Shown piece after piece: positions 10,304 through 19,695 of a stretch of DNA of 64,000 nt. Origin of the DNA: Rhynchopus sp. YZ270_cl-10 (lineage: Eukaryota; Euglenozoa; Diplonemea; Diplonemida; Diplonemidae). The position numbers and the translations under genes are program-made. The notes under the pieces are model-generated. The model did no database searches. It saw only the letters and a program-made list of their open reading frames with translations, and was not told the origin of the DNA. How positions within the stretch are numbered: the stretch's first letter is position 1; every line of letters starts with the position of its first letter. The DNA lies in the NCBI GenBank assembly GCA_964035575.1, contig OZ037908.1, positions 62,001 to 126,000 of the forward strand, given 5' to 3'.

Positions 10304-11650
10304 TCACCCAAGATTCATCCCTTCATTGATCTGCCTCTGTGCGGTGTGCAGACGTGCCGCAGCCCCTGTCAGGGGGTGCGGCGGGAGGGGGAAGTCACGG
10401 AGGGCTGCCTTAGGGTCTACGTGGTGGATGTAGGCCTCACCACCACCACCACCACGCGACGGAAGCAACGTGGAAGCTGTGCGCGGAAGATTCCCACCAC
10501 TATCACCACCACCACCACCACCACCCCACCTCTCCCGGTGCACCTCCCCATACCCATCCCCACCACGCTTCGCATCTGCCACACCCTCCAGAAAGCTTCT
10601 CTCCTCCATCTCTGCCGGCGATGCCATAGCTGGCGTGTTTGCTGAAGCGAGAAGTGCTGTTTTTACTTCGGGTGCTTGGAGGGGGTGGGTGATGGCATGG
10701 GAGTCGGGGAGGGCTTGGGCACGCGATGCTGCCACCCAGAAGGCGCTGTCGCCTAGAGTGCGCTGCGCGGGCTTGAGACGGAGCTCGGTTGGGGAGATGC
10801 GGGAGATGTCTCTGGGGCGGTGGAGGGTGCCACCTCCTCCTCCTCCTTGGTGGGTGGACAGAGTACCCCCTGTACCTGATTGGCGGTATGTGGATGAGGC
10901 CCCATCTGCTTCAAAGCTGTGCCTAGCTAGGAGGGTCGTGCTCGCGACAGACTCTCTTGACTGCATCGAGGCGATGCGGCGGGCTTGATGTGTATTCGCA
11001 TTCTTCTGCATTTCCCTTTGCGATATGAGGTCCGCACGCAGCTCTGCCGCAAGGGCTTGTTGTTCTTGCTGAAGGCGTTGGAACTGAACCGCACGGACTC
11101 TGGTGACACATTCCTCGGCTTCGTCGACCATATTGGGGCGTTGGTTCGAGGTTCCGTTCTGGTGGAACCAAAGCTCGCGGAAGGATTCGTCTTCAACGTG
11201 CTCTGTGTCGTGGGTGTCCTTTTGTTGCTGTGGCGCCTTTTTGACAGGGGGTGGGCGTACCGGGAGCTTCTGTTTCGCGACGTGGCGGTGGTGGTCGACT
11301 GCGCTGTTGTACTGCCGTACACAGCGTTCCACACAACGTCGCTCCTCCTTGAATCCATCGTGCAGCAGGGCAGCAACACGCTGCTTCCTCAACAAATGAT
11401 GCGCAACAATGTCCGGTGACACCGTCGCCTTCACCTCCTCATCCCACACCTGCAACGCGCCACGTAACACATGAATGTTCCCCTCCCTCGTCGCCATCTC
11501 CCTTGGAAACCCACGAATCACATCTTCATACTCAGAGTCCAATCGTGTGTCAGTCTGATAAAATGCCCGGCATGTTCTACACACAGAGGACGGACTGACC
11601 GGGGCACGCTTAGGGGGCTTTCGTGGCTTCGTTGTGGTGGCATATTCCAT
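10304..11650 (-). CDS. Unrecognised 448-residue protein, part coiled coil, part glycine-rich
   Basis: I do not recognise this protein. Residues 60-150 are basic and helical, including a stretch with closely spaced Cys/Arg (EERRCVERCVRQ). Residues 185-240 (RAVQFQRLQQEQQALAAELR) are strongly predicted coiled coil. The C-terminal half is low-complexity with runs of glycine, and closes with a short helical segment (AAARLHTAQRQINEG). It has no signal peptide or membrane span. The start at 11650 is supported by a pyrimidine tract ending in CACAG 17 nt upstream on the minus strand. The combination of coiled coil and low-complexity linkers is common in flagellar or cytoskeletal proteins of protists, but that is only a suggestion. 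Confidence 0.7.
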   Translation of the reverse strand: MEYATTTKPRKPPKRAPVSPSSVCRTCRAFYQTDTRLDSEYEDVIRGFPREMATREGNIHVLRGALQVWDEEVKATVSPDIVAHHLLRKQRVAALLHDGFKEERRCVERCVRQYNSAVDHHRHVAKQKLPVRPPPVKKAPQQQKDTHDTEHVEDESFRELWFHQNGTSNQRPNMVDEAEECVTRVRAVQFQRLQQEQQALAAELRADLISQREMQKNANTHQARRIASMQSRESVASTTLLARHSFEADGASSTYRQSGTGGTLSTHQGGGGGGTLHRPRDISRISPTELRLKPAQRTLGDSAFWVAASRAQALPDSHAITHPLQAPEVKTALLASANTPAMASPAEMEERSFLEGVADAKRGGDGYGEVHRERWGGGGGGGDSGGNLPRTASTLLPSRGGGGGEAYIHHVDPKAALRDFPLPPHPLTGAAARLHTAQRQINEGMNLG

Positions 11651-11666
11651 GGGGGAGGAGGAGGGT

Positions 11667-11690
11667 GCTGTGAAGGGTGTGTTCTATGGG
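11667..11690 (-). promoter_or_regulatory. Candidate trans-splice acceptor for the gene at 10304-11650
   Basis: On the minus strand, CACACCCTTCACAG ends just before position 11667, giving a leader of 17 nt before the ATG. The pattern recurs upstream of other genes here. Confidence 0.4.
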
Positions 11691-12525
11691 TGGGGTTTGA
11701 TGGGTAAATCACTGAGAGATGGGTTCTGACACAAAAGGGCGGCTAAAAAAAAAAGGGGGGTTAGGGCATAAGACGGTACTGTCCTTGAGACGCAGTAAGC
11801 GTCTCCAGCAGTGTAGGCAAACGAATAGTCTGCATTTTGTGCTATAGAATTGAAGAGTACTTTGTTCTGCAGTCTTGTATGGCGGTGGGAGAGCTGTGTG
11901 GGTGGTGCACCAGGAGAGGGAGAAGGAGAAGGGAAAATGGGGGGGGGGGGGGGGGGAAAGGTTGTCAGTACTAAATACCTCAGACGATGCTCACAGAAGG
12001 GAGGGGAAACCCCCCCACGTTTTGGAGGCTTCTTCATGTTTTCATATTCTTTTTTTGCGGAAGCAAAGAAAAGAAGAAAACAAAAAATATAATTTGACTT
12101 TGAAATACAAAAACTCTCTCGTGGCAGGGTACCTTTTTTTGGTGTTTGGACCCCCAACCATGCAGTCCCTACATCCATTTTCGTGGTTTACATCTGATAT
12201 TTAACATTGGTTGATGCAGTCACCCCACTGTACGATGCCCAGCCTCAGATGACAGCACCATGCACCCTACGGTCCACAACCCACACAACGTCTCTCACCT
12301 CAACACTCCTTCTCAAGGGACAGCACAATGTTTACGCGCACCGCACACCCCTGGAACATTGAAGAAAAGGGGTACAGTACAGTTGTTCCGAGGGTTTGAG
12401 CCTTATGGCCAGTACCTACGGTTCGCCCAGTCATCCTATTTTTGATAAATTGTTGGAGTAGTGCAGTTGCCTCGGTTGTGTTGCCCACAGCTGCGCAATC
12501 TCCACTTTTTTTTTCCCCAGCACCT
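11691..12525. other. Intergenic spacer holding two interspersed repeats
   Basis: No gene is visible. A copy of the repeat with core TTTGAAATACAAAAACTCTC lies at about 12094-12205, and the second copy of the repeat seen at 1640-1800 lies at about 12390-12510. A G17 run lies at about 11939-11956. The segment next to 12525 is expected to be the 3' untranslated region of the downstream gene on the minus strand. Confidence 0.5.
12094..12205. repeat. Interspersed repeat family S2, copy 1 of 6
   Basis: The family carries TTGACTTGAAATACAAA, CTCTCGTGAACAGTGTACC, a stretch with ACCCCCAACCATGCAGTC, and an end reading GTGGTTTACATCTGATAT. Other copies lie at about 36735-36860, 37405-37460, 43190-43290 (opposite orientation), 47812-47945 and 56978-57115. 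Copies are 100-130 bp, diverged by roughly 10-25%, and found in introns and spacers. The size and dispersion are like a SINE, but I could not show a tRNA-derived head. Confidence 0.6.
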
Positions 12526-15279
12526 TCAGTATCGCGACTTTGCCTTTGCAGCGGACCTGAAGAGACGTTGGTCTAATTTGCGTATACCCCGTTCTAAGGT
12601 GGATGCCATATTCGCTGCTGCGTCGGCCAACATGGTCCCTTTGAAGTGTGCTGTGTTGCGCCCCATGGCGCATGTCTTGAGCGTCCCTTGAGAGAGTCTG
12701 TCGCAGAACTCAGAACGTTTTTTTGTGTCTGAATGAGCCCCGCTTTGTAGTCGTTCGATGCGTTCTAGGTCCTGCTCGAGGTGGTTTTGTGTGCGGATCG
12801 AGGCACGCAGCTCTTTGTCCAGGTGGTCACGCTCCAACTCATCTCTCACAACGTGCCTTCGATGTATCAACCCAGCTGCCTCAAAGCTAGAGGTATCCCG
12901 CCCACCAAAGCTCAACGTACGCATCATCCACGTCTTCGAGACCTCCGAACTTCCGTGCACCACCGCCTCCACCACTGGGCTGGTTTCATACAAGAAGCTC
13001 TTCGCAGACACCCCAGCATGCGCACCACGTTTGATGGAAGCGCTGGTCTCAGTAAACGGCTTTCCTGACCGTTTCATGGGCGGCGGCGTCTGGGGTGGGG
13101 TCTTAGATGGTGTCTTAGGTGACGTCGCGATGGTAACTGCACTGGGGGGGCGGGATTGTGGAGTAGGGTGTTGTATACGTTCCAGCCGTGGAGCGGAGGC
13201 GGAGGTGATACGGGAGGCAAACTGTTCGATCCTTTCGTGCTCTCCGGTGCGGTCACGAAGTGAGATAGTACGGAGGTCGATAAACGAAGCAGACGCAATC
13301 TGCGCCGCAACCGCCGCACCCATCACCACCATCCCCAACGACCCCGCAGACCGATCCCTCGCCCGGTTCGCCAACGACGTCAAATGTCCAAGCCTCCCAA
13401 GAAACCCTAGGCCCAGCCCTGCCCCTTTTGCGCCATCTTTCTTTACGCTAGGGGATAACTCATATTTGAAGCCGTCTATCACCTCTCGGAAGGAGCCTTT
13501 GCACATTTCAAAGGCGAAAGGATCGAATCTTGGAGATTGTGGTGTGATGTGCGTGGAGAACGGTTCTTGGTCGTCGGGGGGTGTGGGGAGGGTGTTGGGT
13601 TGGAAGGTGGTAGGGAGCTTGGAGGCGAGAGGCTGCACGGAGGTTGTGGTATCGAGGGTGAAGCCGCTGGCGCGTTGTGCGGGGCGTGGGTGGGCGTCGT
13701 CGTATTTCTTCTCGCAGACCTCGAAGCGGCGGCGTTCCTCTTTGTTTCGTTCCTCTGCTGTCGTGCGGATCTCTGAGCTTTCGACCGCGCGCCGCAATGC
13801 AAGGGCAGCATCATAATCGAAGACCCCAGAATTGAACACATTGTACTCAGCCTCATAGTTCCCTAGGTTGATGTCTACTGGGAAGCGGCCGAATTTGAAG
13901 CGTTCGCGTCGCAGATTGAAAACGCAATTTCGCTGCATCAAAGCAATAGAATTATCCGCCGCCCGCACCCCATCAACAAGCCCGCCATGTGGCAGGTAGA
14001 CCCCGATTTCATATGCTTCGGTAGCGCTGGGGTGGCCGAGCATGACTTCTCGGTTGCGTGGTTGGGTGCTTGTAGGGCGGGGTGGGGTGCTTCGTGCATT
14101 CCGAGGCGAATGTGGAGCAGGGAACAACGCGGTCTTCGCCAACGACTCTGGAAAGTATGTGTCACGAAATGCTGCGCAAGAATCCTCAGTATGCACCATT
14201 CCTGTGGTGAGCTGGAAAATCAGCATGTACACACGGTCCGCCCAGGGCTTTTTCAGGACTTTGTCTGACCCTTTGAAATGTGCGATATGTGCCATACAAA
14301 CGACGTGAGCAACAGCAATGTGATAGACCTTGTAAAAGGCGTGCCCCTGTTTGGTGCGGCTCCGCCGTGATGTGATCTCCCAGAACATTCGCAGGTGGAT
14401 GTCGTTCATGCGGTCCAGCTCTTCGCAGAAGAGGGGGACGTCGCTTTTCTGGAAGAAGGCGGCGAAGGCGAACCAAAACGCAGTTGTGATGCACCCCAGC
14501 ACCTCGTCCCTGAGGAACAGCGCTGCAAACCCTTGAGCCGTAGCCTCGAGCACTTCAGCGACGGGAGCCATGAAGCGCATGAAGTCGACCTGCAATGGGT
14601 ACGAAGAAACGCCAGTCAGACGCACATCACGCACGGTAATCTCAGACACGGCTGCCGCCGCCAGGTTCGCCTGCTCCAGCAACGACGAATCAATCCCAAT
14701 GTTCTGCAACCTCCGTATCGAGTCGCTCGACAGATCCCCAGGCGCCACGTTGCGGAGAACCCGCACCATCATATCCCGTGTCGCTACCTTATACTGGTGG
14801 TCGGGTGGTGCCATGCTCTCGTTCATGCGGAGCTCTGCCTTGAGACGCTGTAGGCGCACGGCTTCGGCACTCTTCTCTTCCTTAGGAGGGTTGCGTAGGG
14901 AAAAGCGCTGACTCTTCCGTCTTGCGGTGATGGTGTGCACTGCGATGCTTGCAGATACAACACCAGCACCGCCCTCAGGGGCCACCACAGTCTCAGGCTG
15001 CGCTGCCGGCGGTGTCACTGTGAACGGGTCGCACACCAAAGGTATGTTTGGCACTAACAACGTCGACCCTGGTGTGGCAAGAGGTGGCGGCTGTGGAGAT
15101 GGTGGCTCTGCCCGTGGTGCTGTGGTCGCAGGTTTGGTTCTGTGTGGACCGTTCCGAGCCTGCACACCGCTTGCACGCTGGTCCGCCCCATAACGTTCGA
15201 GGGAGGAGATATACCACCCACCACCACATTTCCGTGAGGCACGCACCTCCTTGGGGACACTCTCCTTGAGACGAGGCAT
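12526..15279 (-). CDS. Unrecognised 917-residue protein with a possible FAM227-like segment
   Basis: The open frame extends upstream to 15495, but the start at 15279 (MPRLKES) is preferred because a pyrimidine-rich tract ending in CACAG lies 19 nt upstream. The region at about residues 240-390 is helical and includes TTAFWFAFAAFFQ followed by a LFCEEL segment and later KPWADRVYMLIFQL. This order resembles FAM227 proteins, for which a clearer relative lies at 57199-58566, but the match is weak. A more conserved-looking patch follows (NLRRERFKFGRFPVDIN and YNVFNSGVFDYDAALALRRA), then a Glu/Arg-rich helix. The C-terminal third is Ser/Thr/Pro-rich with a final basic helical part. There is no signal peptide or membrane span. 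Function is unknown. Confidence 0.7.
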   Translation of the reverse strand: MPRLKESVPKEVRASRKCGGGWYISSLERYGADQRASGVQARNGPHRTKPATTAPRAEPPSPQPPPLATPGSTLLVPNIPLVCDPFTVTPPAAQPETVVAPEGGAGVVSASIAVHTITARRKSQRFSLRNPPKEEKSAEAVRLQRLKAELRMNESMAPPDHQYKVATRDMMVRVLRNVAPGDLSSDSIRRLQNIGIDSSLLEQANLAAAAVSEITVRDVRLTGVSSYPLQVDFMRFMAPVAEVLEATAQGFAALFLRDEVLGCITTAFWFAFAAFFQKSDVPLFCEELDRMNDIHLRMFWEITSRRSRTKQGHAFYKVYHIAVAHVVCMAHIAHFKGSDKVLKKPWADRVYMLIFQLTTGMVHTEDSCAAFRDTYFPESLAKTALFPAPHSPRNARSTPPRPTSTQPRNREVMLGHPSATEAYEIGVYLPHGGLVDGVRAADNSIALMQRNCVFNLRRERFKFGRFPVDINLGNYEAEYNVFNSGVFDYDAALALRRAVESSEIRTTAEERNKEERRRFEVCEKKYDDAHPRPAQRASGFTLDTTTSVQPLASKLPTTFQPNTLPTPPDDQEPFSTHITPQSPRFDPFAFEMCKGSFREVIDGFKYELSPSVKKDGAKGAGLGLGFLGRLGHLTSLANRARDRSAGSLGMVVMGAAVAAQIASASFIDLRTISLRDRTGEHERIEQFASRITSASAPRLERIQHPTPQSRPPSAVTIATSPKTPSKTPPQTPPPMKRSGKPFTETSASIKRGAHAGVSAKSFLYETSPVVEAVVHGSSEVSKTWMMRTLSFGGRDTSSFEAAGLIHRRHVVRDELERDHLDKELRASIRTQNHLEQDLERIERLQSGAHSDTKKRSEFCDRLSQGTLKTCAMGRNTAHFKGTMLADAAANMASTLERGIRKLDQRLFRSAAKAKSRY

Positions 15280-15297
15280 GGGGTTGGGAGGTGTGTT

Positions 15298-15320
15298 GCT
15301 GTGTGGTTGGGGATGGGTGA
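15298..15320 (-). promoter_or_regulatory. Candidate trans-splice acceptor that decides the 15279 start
   Basis: On the minus strand CCAACCACACAG ends just before position 15298, 19 nt upstream of the ATG at 15279. It excludes the longer open frame reaching 15495 if leader addition occurs here. Confidence 0.4.
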
Positions 15321-15991
15321 TGGGAGCCTGCCCCTTCAGTGTGTCAAGAAGAACGGTGTGAAAGGGGGGAAATGGAGAAAAGGCTTTTATTGGGAGAAAG
15401 GGTGGCGGGGATAGGGGTGGGCTGATTCCGTTGTTGCAAACTTGAAACAGGAACGTGTCTCTTCTCTGGTGCATGCATGAGAACAAAAGAGACATCCTTC
15501 ACGGCCAGGCACGCCTCAGACCCTTACAGAGTGTAGGCAGAACCGTCGTGTACCATGAGTCATGAGGTCTGCACAAACGCTTTACGAAGCAGTGCAAATA
15601 TGAGTAAGCCGCAATATGCCCACGTAAGTGGGCACCCTGTCGAGGAAAGAAGGCAAACTGTTTTTTCGTCACCGTCAAGTTCAGAAGGCTAGAATGGGGG
15701 TGAAAGGAACTCTTTGAAAGAAGGAAAAGGTTGGCGAAGATGCTCAACCTTACTGGGCTCGGCCACATTGATGGGAGCGTGTCACCATACGTTGTATGGT
15801 GCCTACGTCATATCACGCCTGAGGCAGTGTAGGTAATGCATCACAAAGCCAATGTGCTAACAGAGGCATGTTTGTTGTGCTGCCATGCCCATGAACGGCT
15901 AAGGGCACATGCATGGGATTGCAGGACAGGAGGCGCAGTGATGCTACGTGCATGCAAACCCGCAAACCTGGCCTGGCTTGTGGGATGCTGT
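15321..15991. other. Intergenic spacer, no gene seen
   Basis: The first part is open on the minus strand but lies upstream of the inferred splice acceptor and is low in complexity. From 15496 the DNA is of mixed composition without the long homopolymers seen elsewhere. I see no RNA gene or recognised repeat. Confidence 0.5.
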
Positions 15992-18900
15992 CTACAGTAC
16001 AGGAGGAGACTTGCGGCTGTACCCCGTGGTCGCATAAAACGCAAACGGCGCAAGAGACCCCTGCAGCTTGCGGTCCATGAGAGGCTTGAGCCGCGTCTGG
16101 TCCTCCCCTTGCAGGTCGTTGAAGAGGTCCAAGGCACGGCTGCTGTCGCTGCTGTAGAGTGCGTCAAAGGCTGTGTTTGCGGCCACACAGGACACCCGTG
16201 CGTTGTCCTTATCCCTCTCGTCTTTGTCGTCTGTCCACGCATCCGTGCCCGCCTTTGCGCCCGTCACCTCGTGTAATGTGAATGCACCCTCAGACGACAC
16301 CACACGCACCACCTTCCTCGTGTGCGCTATCAGCGCTGCAGTCGTGTGCACCTCGTCGTCAATCACAATAGGCACACACCACGCCTTCCCCCAGCGCTCC
16401 ATCTGGAACACCTTCCGCACAATAGTGCCCAAGATGCTGAACTTCTTCATCACACAAGTGCCTAAGTTCCCAACACGCACGATCCCGCACGAAACAGCCA
16501 CGTTCCCACCTTCAAACTTCGTCACATCCTGCATCGCAAGCGACACGTCAATCGCGTTCTTCTCGCACTGCGCCACGCGTGTCACAGCGTTGAAGCTGAC
16601 AGTGACCTTGTCGCCACTCACAGCCTCCACAACACCACGGTGCTGGCGTACCACAAGCAGCGACTCCAGGTAGGTCGTGTGCCGCCGTGTGATGTCTTCG
16701 GTGGCAATGTCGTGCAAGCGGTGCAGGTTTGTGACCAGCAGTGCTATGCGGCGCTGCTTGAGGGACGTCGCCAGTAATGTATGTGCGTGCATATCTGGCC
16801 TGTTCCAGCTTCCTGACAGATTCAGGGAATGGTGGGATCCAGCTCGCAATGAAGAACTTGCTGTGGAACGTAGGTCAAATGTTTTGGAATAATTTCCCTC
16901 TGAGCTCTCCACAAGCACGTTCTGCGGAATGAAGGCTTTGTACAGGAAAAGTAACGAACGCATCGAGTCGAAGCCAGCACGCAGACTCCCCAGCTCAGTG
17001 AAGAGCGAACGCTTTGTGTCGCTCACCTGCTCAAGGTTCATTGTGCGCACGTGCTCCATGTCCTCCGCAAGCTGCACAAGCGGGTTCGTCACCACCACTG
17101 CACAGAACACAACACACACAACAGCCGCAAGTGCCAGCGACACACCGATGTAAAGCGTATCCTCACGTGTTGCTGTTGCCTTCCCAAGAATCGCGTGCTC
17201 GGGTGTGATGTACATCAGAATCCAGGCCCGTCTCTTCCCAAACCCGTCAGCTTCACCCACAGACACGGAACGTTGGTTGCACAGTGCCACAGTCCCCTCG
17301 TCGTCAGTAACGCGAAGCGTGCGTGTGGAGTCAATCAGCTTCGTCTGAAACTCAAGCTGTGTCAGTGCTTCGTTCACCCACGGGTGCAGGGGATAGAGCA
17401 CATGCTCGGGTTGACGTTTGCGGTCAGAAGACACCAACACACGTCCGTCTGCAGCGTCAACCACAACAATCAGAGACCCTTCCAGCACACGCTGACGTGC
17501 AAACGAGTTCTTCACTTCTACGTGTGCAGCCTGCACAACACTTATCGACGACAGGTCGGGTCTGTCCATCCCTTGCAACGTCAACTCCAACGTTGTGCTC
17601 ATCACACTCAACGCCTGCATGCGCACCTCCAAACTCATGTCCAGGCTCACCTCCCGCAGTGCACTGTCGCTCTTGGCCACCAGTACTGCACCAAGAGCTC
17701 CATTGAACACAAGCACCACAAACCCAAGACACACAGATATTGGAACACCCCACCCGTCTGCTTGCCGCATGCGCTTGTTCTGACGCCACACGAAACCACC
17801 CAGGAGCGCAAGCACCAACCCAGACACACATGCCACTGCCACAAGCAGGTACTTCCATTTTGCATCGCTGTGCACACTGCTTGTTTCAGGACGTGCGTGT
17901 CCCAGCAGCTCAAGCAGGTCCTTCTCAAGATCCTTCAGCGTCTCAGTTGCAGGTGTCGAGGACTCGAGGAACGGCCGTACATTCGTGTACACCTTGTCCA
18001 TGCAATCTGTGAACAGTGCACGACACCCAGCATCAGGACGGTACACTGCCCTTGTCCAGAAGTCGGGAAACGCCTTCAGCGACTCACACATCAGACGGTG
18101 CTTGACGTTGCTGCAGTACTCCTCAAACAGTGCTGGGTCCTCGAGAGTCTTCATCACAAGTGGTTCGCTGTTCTTCTTCTGCACAGTCCACTCGTGAAGA
18201 CTTCCTGCAAAGGACTCGAGGTACTGCTTCGCAGCTTCCTTGCTTGGCGCCGTTTTTGGTACAAAGCTGCTCTGTCCACCAACACACCCAGCACCGTTCT
18301 TGCCAGGTGTCGGACCCAATGCCACATCATACCCTTTGTTCTTCAGCAAACCCTCGTATTTGTCCATCTTGCTTGACCAGGCCAGAGTGACGAACGAAGT
18401 TCCTTCGGAGAAGGAGTCGAAACTGTCGTCGCTTGTCATGAAAAGAGAGGACAGAGGTGTGACCGTGTTGAACCACGCACGCCAACGTGTCAGCACAACT
18501 GCCGCACCTGGGTTGTTGATGCTCACACTCCCGTCCGGCTCCACAATGCCACCACCATCTTCGCTCGACAGCAGCATAGTGAAGATGGAGGTGAGCGCAT
18601 TCGAAGTATCCCCCACAGGAACGAGGAACCCCCAAAAGTCAAGGTTGCCTGCCGCACGCTCTGCATCCATCACAGCCTTCACCGTCACGTCGAACTCTGC
18701 CATCGTCTTCGGCCACGTGAACCCATGCTTCTCCAACAGGTCACGTCGGTAGTACATCACAAGACGTGAGCCGAGCTGCGGAACACCAATGGTATCTCCT
18801 GCCTCGTTCTTCTTCTCAAAGATGGGACGTATGTCGGACACTGCGCTTGGGGTCAGTGGTGTGAAGTACTCTGCAGACATCTGCCACCACGCACCTCCAA

Positions 18901-19207
18901 CGGAGTACACGTCGTACGGTGTGTTCCCTGTCTCAAAGGTCTCGTGCTGCACAAGCTCAACCTCGAATTTGAGCAAACGACCGAACGTTAGTGTTTGCCA
19001 CAACACCTCCCTCTTGTCGAAGGTCCGCAGGTCAATGTCAGGGTGGTCTGCCTTCAGCTGCTGCAGCTTCGGGCACATGTAGTCGCCCATGAACGTCAAA
19101 GAACTGCCCACAATACTGACGTTACGTGTCCCAGGTGCTATGACACACTTCCCCACATCGGCCACGACACCTGCAGCACAGACCGCAAGCACCAGGGTTC
19201 GAGACAT
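15992..19207 (-). CDS. Receptor: solute-binding domain, Cache-like sensor, HAMP, degenerate cyclase domain
   Basis: The 1071-residue protein starts with a signal peptide (residues 1-17). Residues 25-405 resemble a type 1 extracellular solute-binding protein (sugar-binding type; GVPQLGSRLVMYYRRDLLEKH, split here by family features, is typical of its hinge region). Helices follow at 453-473 and 488-511. A second extracellular part at 512-683 resembles a Cache/PAS-like sensor (IVVVDAADGRVLVSSD). A third helix is at 685-707, then a HAMP-like linker starting at NPLVQLAEDM. The nucleotide-cyclase homology domain spans about 820-985. The first metal-binding Asp position appears as Asn (LLVTNLHRL), while GDKVTVSF keeps the second. 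The catalytic Asn and Arg positions read Arg and Gln in IVRKVFQMER. The domain is therefore probably not catalytic. A short C-terminal helical tail resembles tails of other cyclase-family proteins. Confidence 0.8.
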   Translation of the reverse strand: MSRTLVLAVCAAGVVADVGKCVIAPGTRNVSIVGSSLTFMGDYMCPKLQQLKADHPDIDLRTFDKREVLWQTLTFGRLLKFEVELVQHETFETGNTPYDVYSVGGAWWQMSAEYFTPLTPSAVSDIRPIFEKKNEAGDTIGVPQLGSRLVMYYRRDLLEKHGFTWPKTMAEFDVTVKAVMDAERAAGNLDFWGFLVPVGDTSNALTSIFTMLLSSEDGGGIVEPDGSVSINNPGAAVVLTRWRAWFNTVTPLSSLFMTSDDSFDSFSEGTSFVTLAWSSKMDKYEGLLKNKGYDVALGPTPGKNGAGCVGGQSSFVPKTAPSKEAAKQYLESFAGSLHEWTVQKKNSEPLVMKTLEDPALFEEYCSNVKHRLMCESLKAFPDFWTRAVYRPDAGCRALFTDCMDKVYTNVRPFLESSTPATETLKDLEKDLLELLGHARPETSSVHSDAKWKYLLVAVACVSGLVLALLGGFVWRQNKRMRQADGWGVPISVCLGFVVLVFNGALGAVLVAKSDSALREVSLDMSLEVRMQALSVMSTTLELTLQGMDRPDLSSISVVQAAHVEVKNSFARQRVLEGSLIVVVDAADGRVLVSSDRKRQPEHVLYPLHPWVNEALTQLEFQTKLIDSTRTLRVTDDEGTVALCNQRSVSVGEADGFGKRRAWILMYITPEHAILGKATATREDTLYIGVSLALAAVVCVVFCAVVVTNPLVQLAEDMEHVRTMNLEQVSDTKRSLFTELGSLRAGFDSMRSLLFLYKAFIPQNVLVESSEGNYSKTFDLRSTASSSLRAGSHHSLNLSGSWNRPDMHAHTLLATSLKQRRIALLVTNLHRLHDIATEDITRRHTTYLESLLVVRQHRGVVEAVSGDKVTVSFNAVTRVAQCEKNAIDVSLAMQDVTKFEGGNVAVSCGIVRVGNLGTCVMKKFSILGTIVRKVFQMERWGKAWCVPIVIDDEVHTTAALIAHTRKVVRVVSSEGAFTLHEVTGAKAGTDAWTDDKDERDKDNARVSCVAANTAFDALYSSDSSRALDLFNDLQGEDQTRLKPLMDRKLQGSLAPFAFYATTGYSRKSPPVL

Positions 19208-19233
19208 GCCCTTCCCCTCAGCCCCCTAACCCT

Positions 19234-19260
19234 CCTGGATAAACGTGTTGCAAAAGGGTA
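19234..19260 (-). promoter_or_regulatory. Candidate trans-splice acceptor for the receptor gene
   Basis: On the minus strand TTTATCCAG ends just before position 19234, 27 nt upstream of the ATG, with TTTTCCCCTACCCTTTT a little farther upstream. Confidence 0.35.
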
Positions 19261-19695
19261 GGGGAAAACAACACAGAAAAAGATGGGCGGGGGTGCTGTG
19301 GTTTTGTTGCTGTTGCTGAATGACGTACACCAGTTCATGCAGAAATACAAAAAAAGTTTACAAACAATGCCCAAGGAAGTCCTTGTGAAGGCGGATGTGG
19401 GGCGAGCAGGGAGCTCATCTGGAAAAGGACAAAGCATAAGAGAAAGAAACAAAAGGGAACACAACCGTAGAGAGTCTTGTTACGGTACAATGAGAAGTGC
19501 GATGTTGCGACAATTTTCAAATACAATAAAAAAATATAAAAAAAAAAAAAACACGGTGAAACAATTTTTGCCTGCAGACACAAATGGAAGGCATCGAAAT
19601 ACACAGGAAGGGGAGATGCCTCAGGGGGACACCCATGCCAGGTCATTTCTACCCCGACTATTCCTTGCCAACCAGATCACCCTTTCCATTTTTTT
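19261..19695. other. Intergenic spacer, no gene seen
   Basis: A/T-rich in its middle (runs of A near 19530-19552). No RNA gene or recognised repeat is visible. It should contain the 3' end of the transcript for the 272-residue protein to the right. Confidence 0.45.

Noticed and set aside
17051-18376. 441-codon plus-strand open frame
   Set aside because: Antisense of the receptor gene, His/Cys/Gln-rich as expected from antisense codons.
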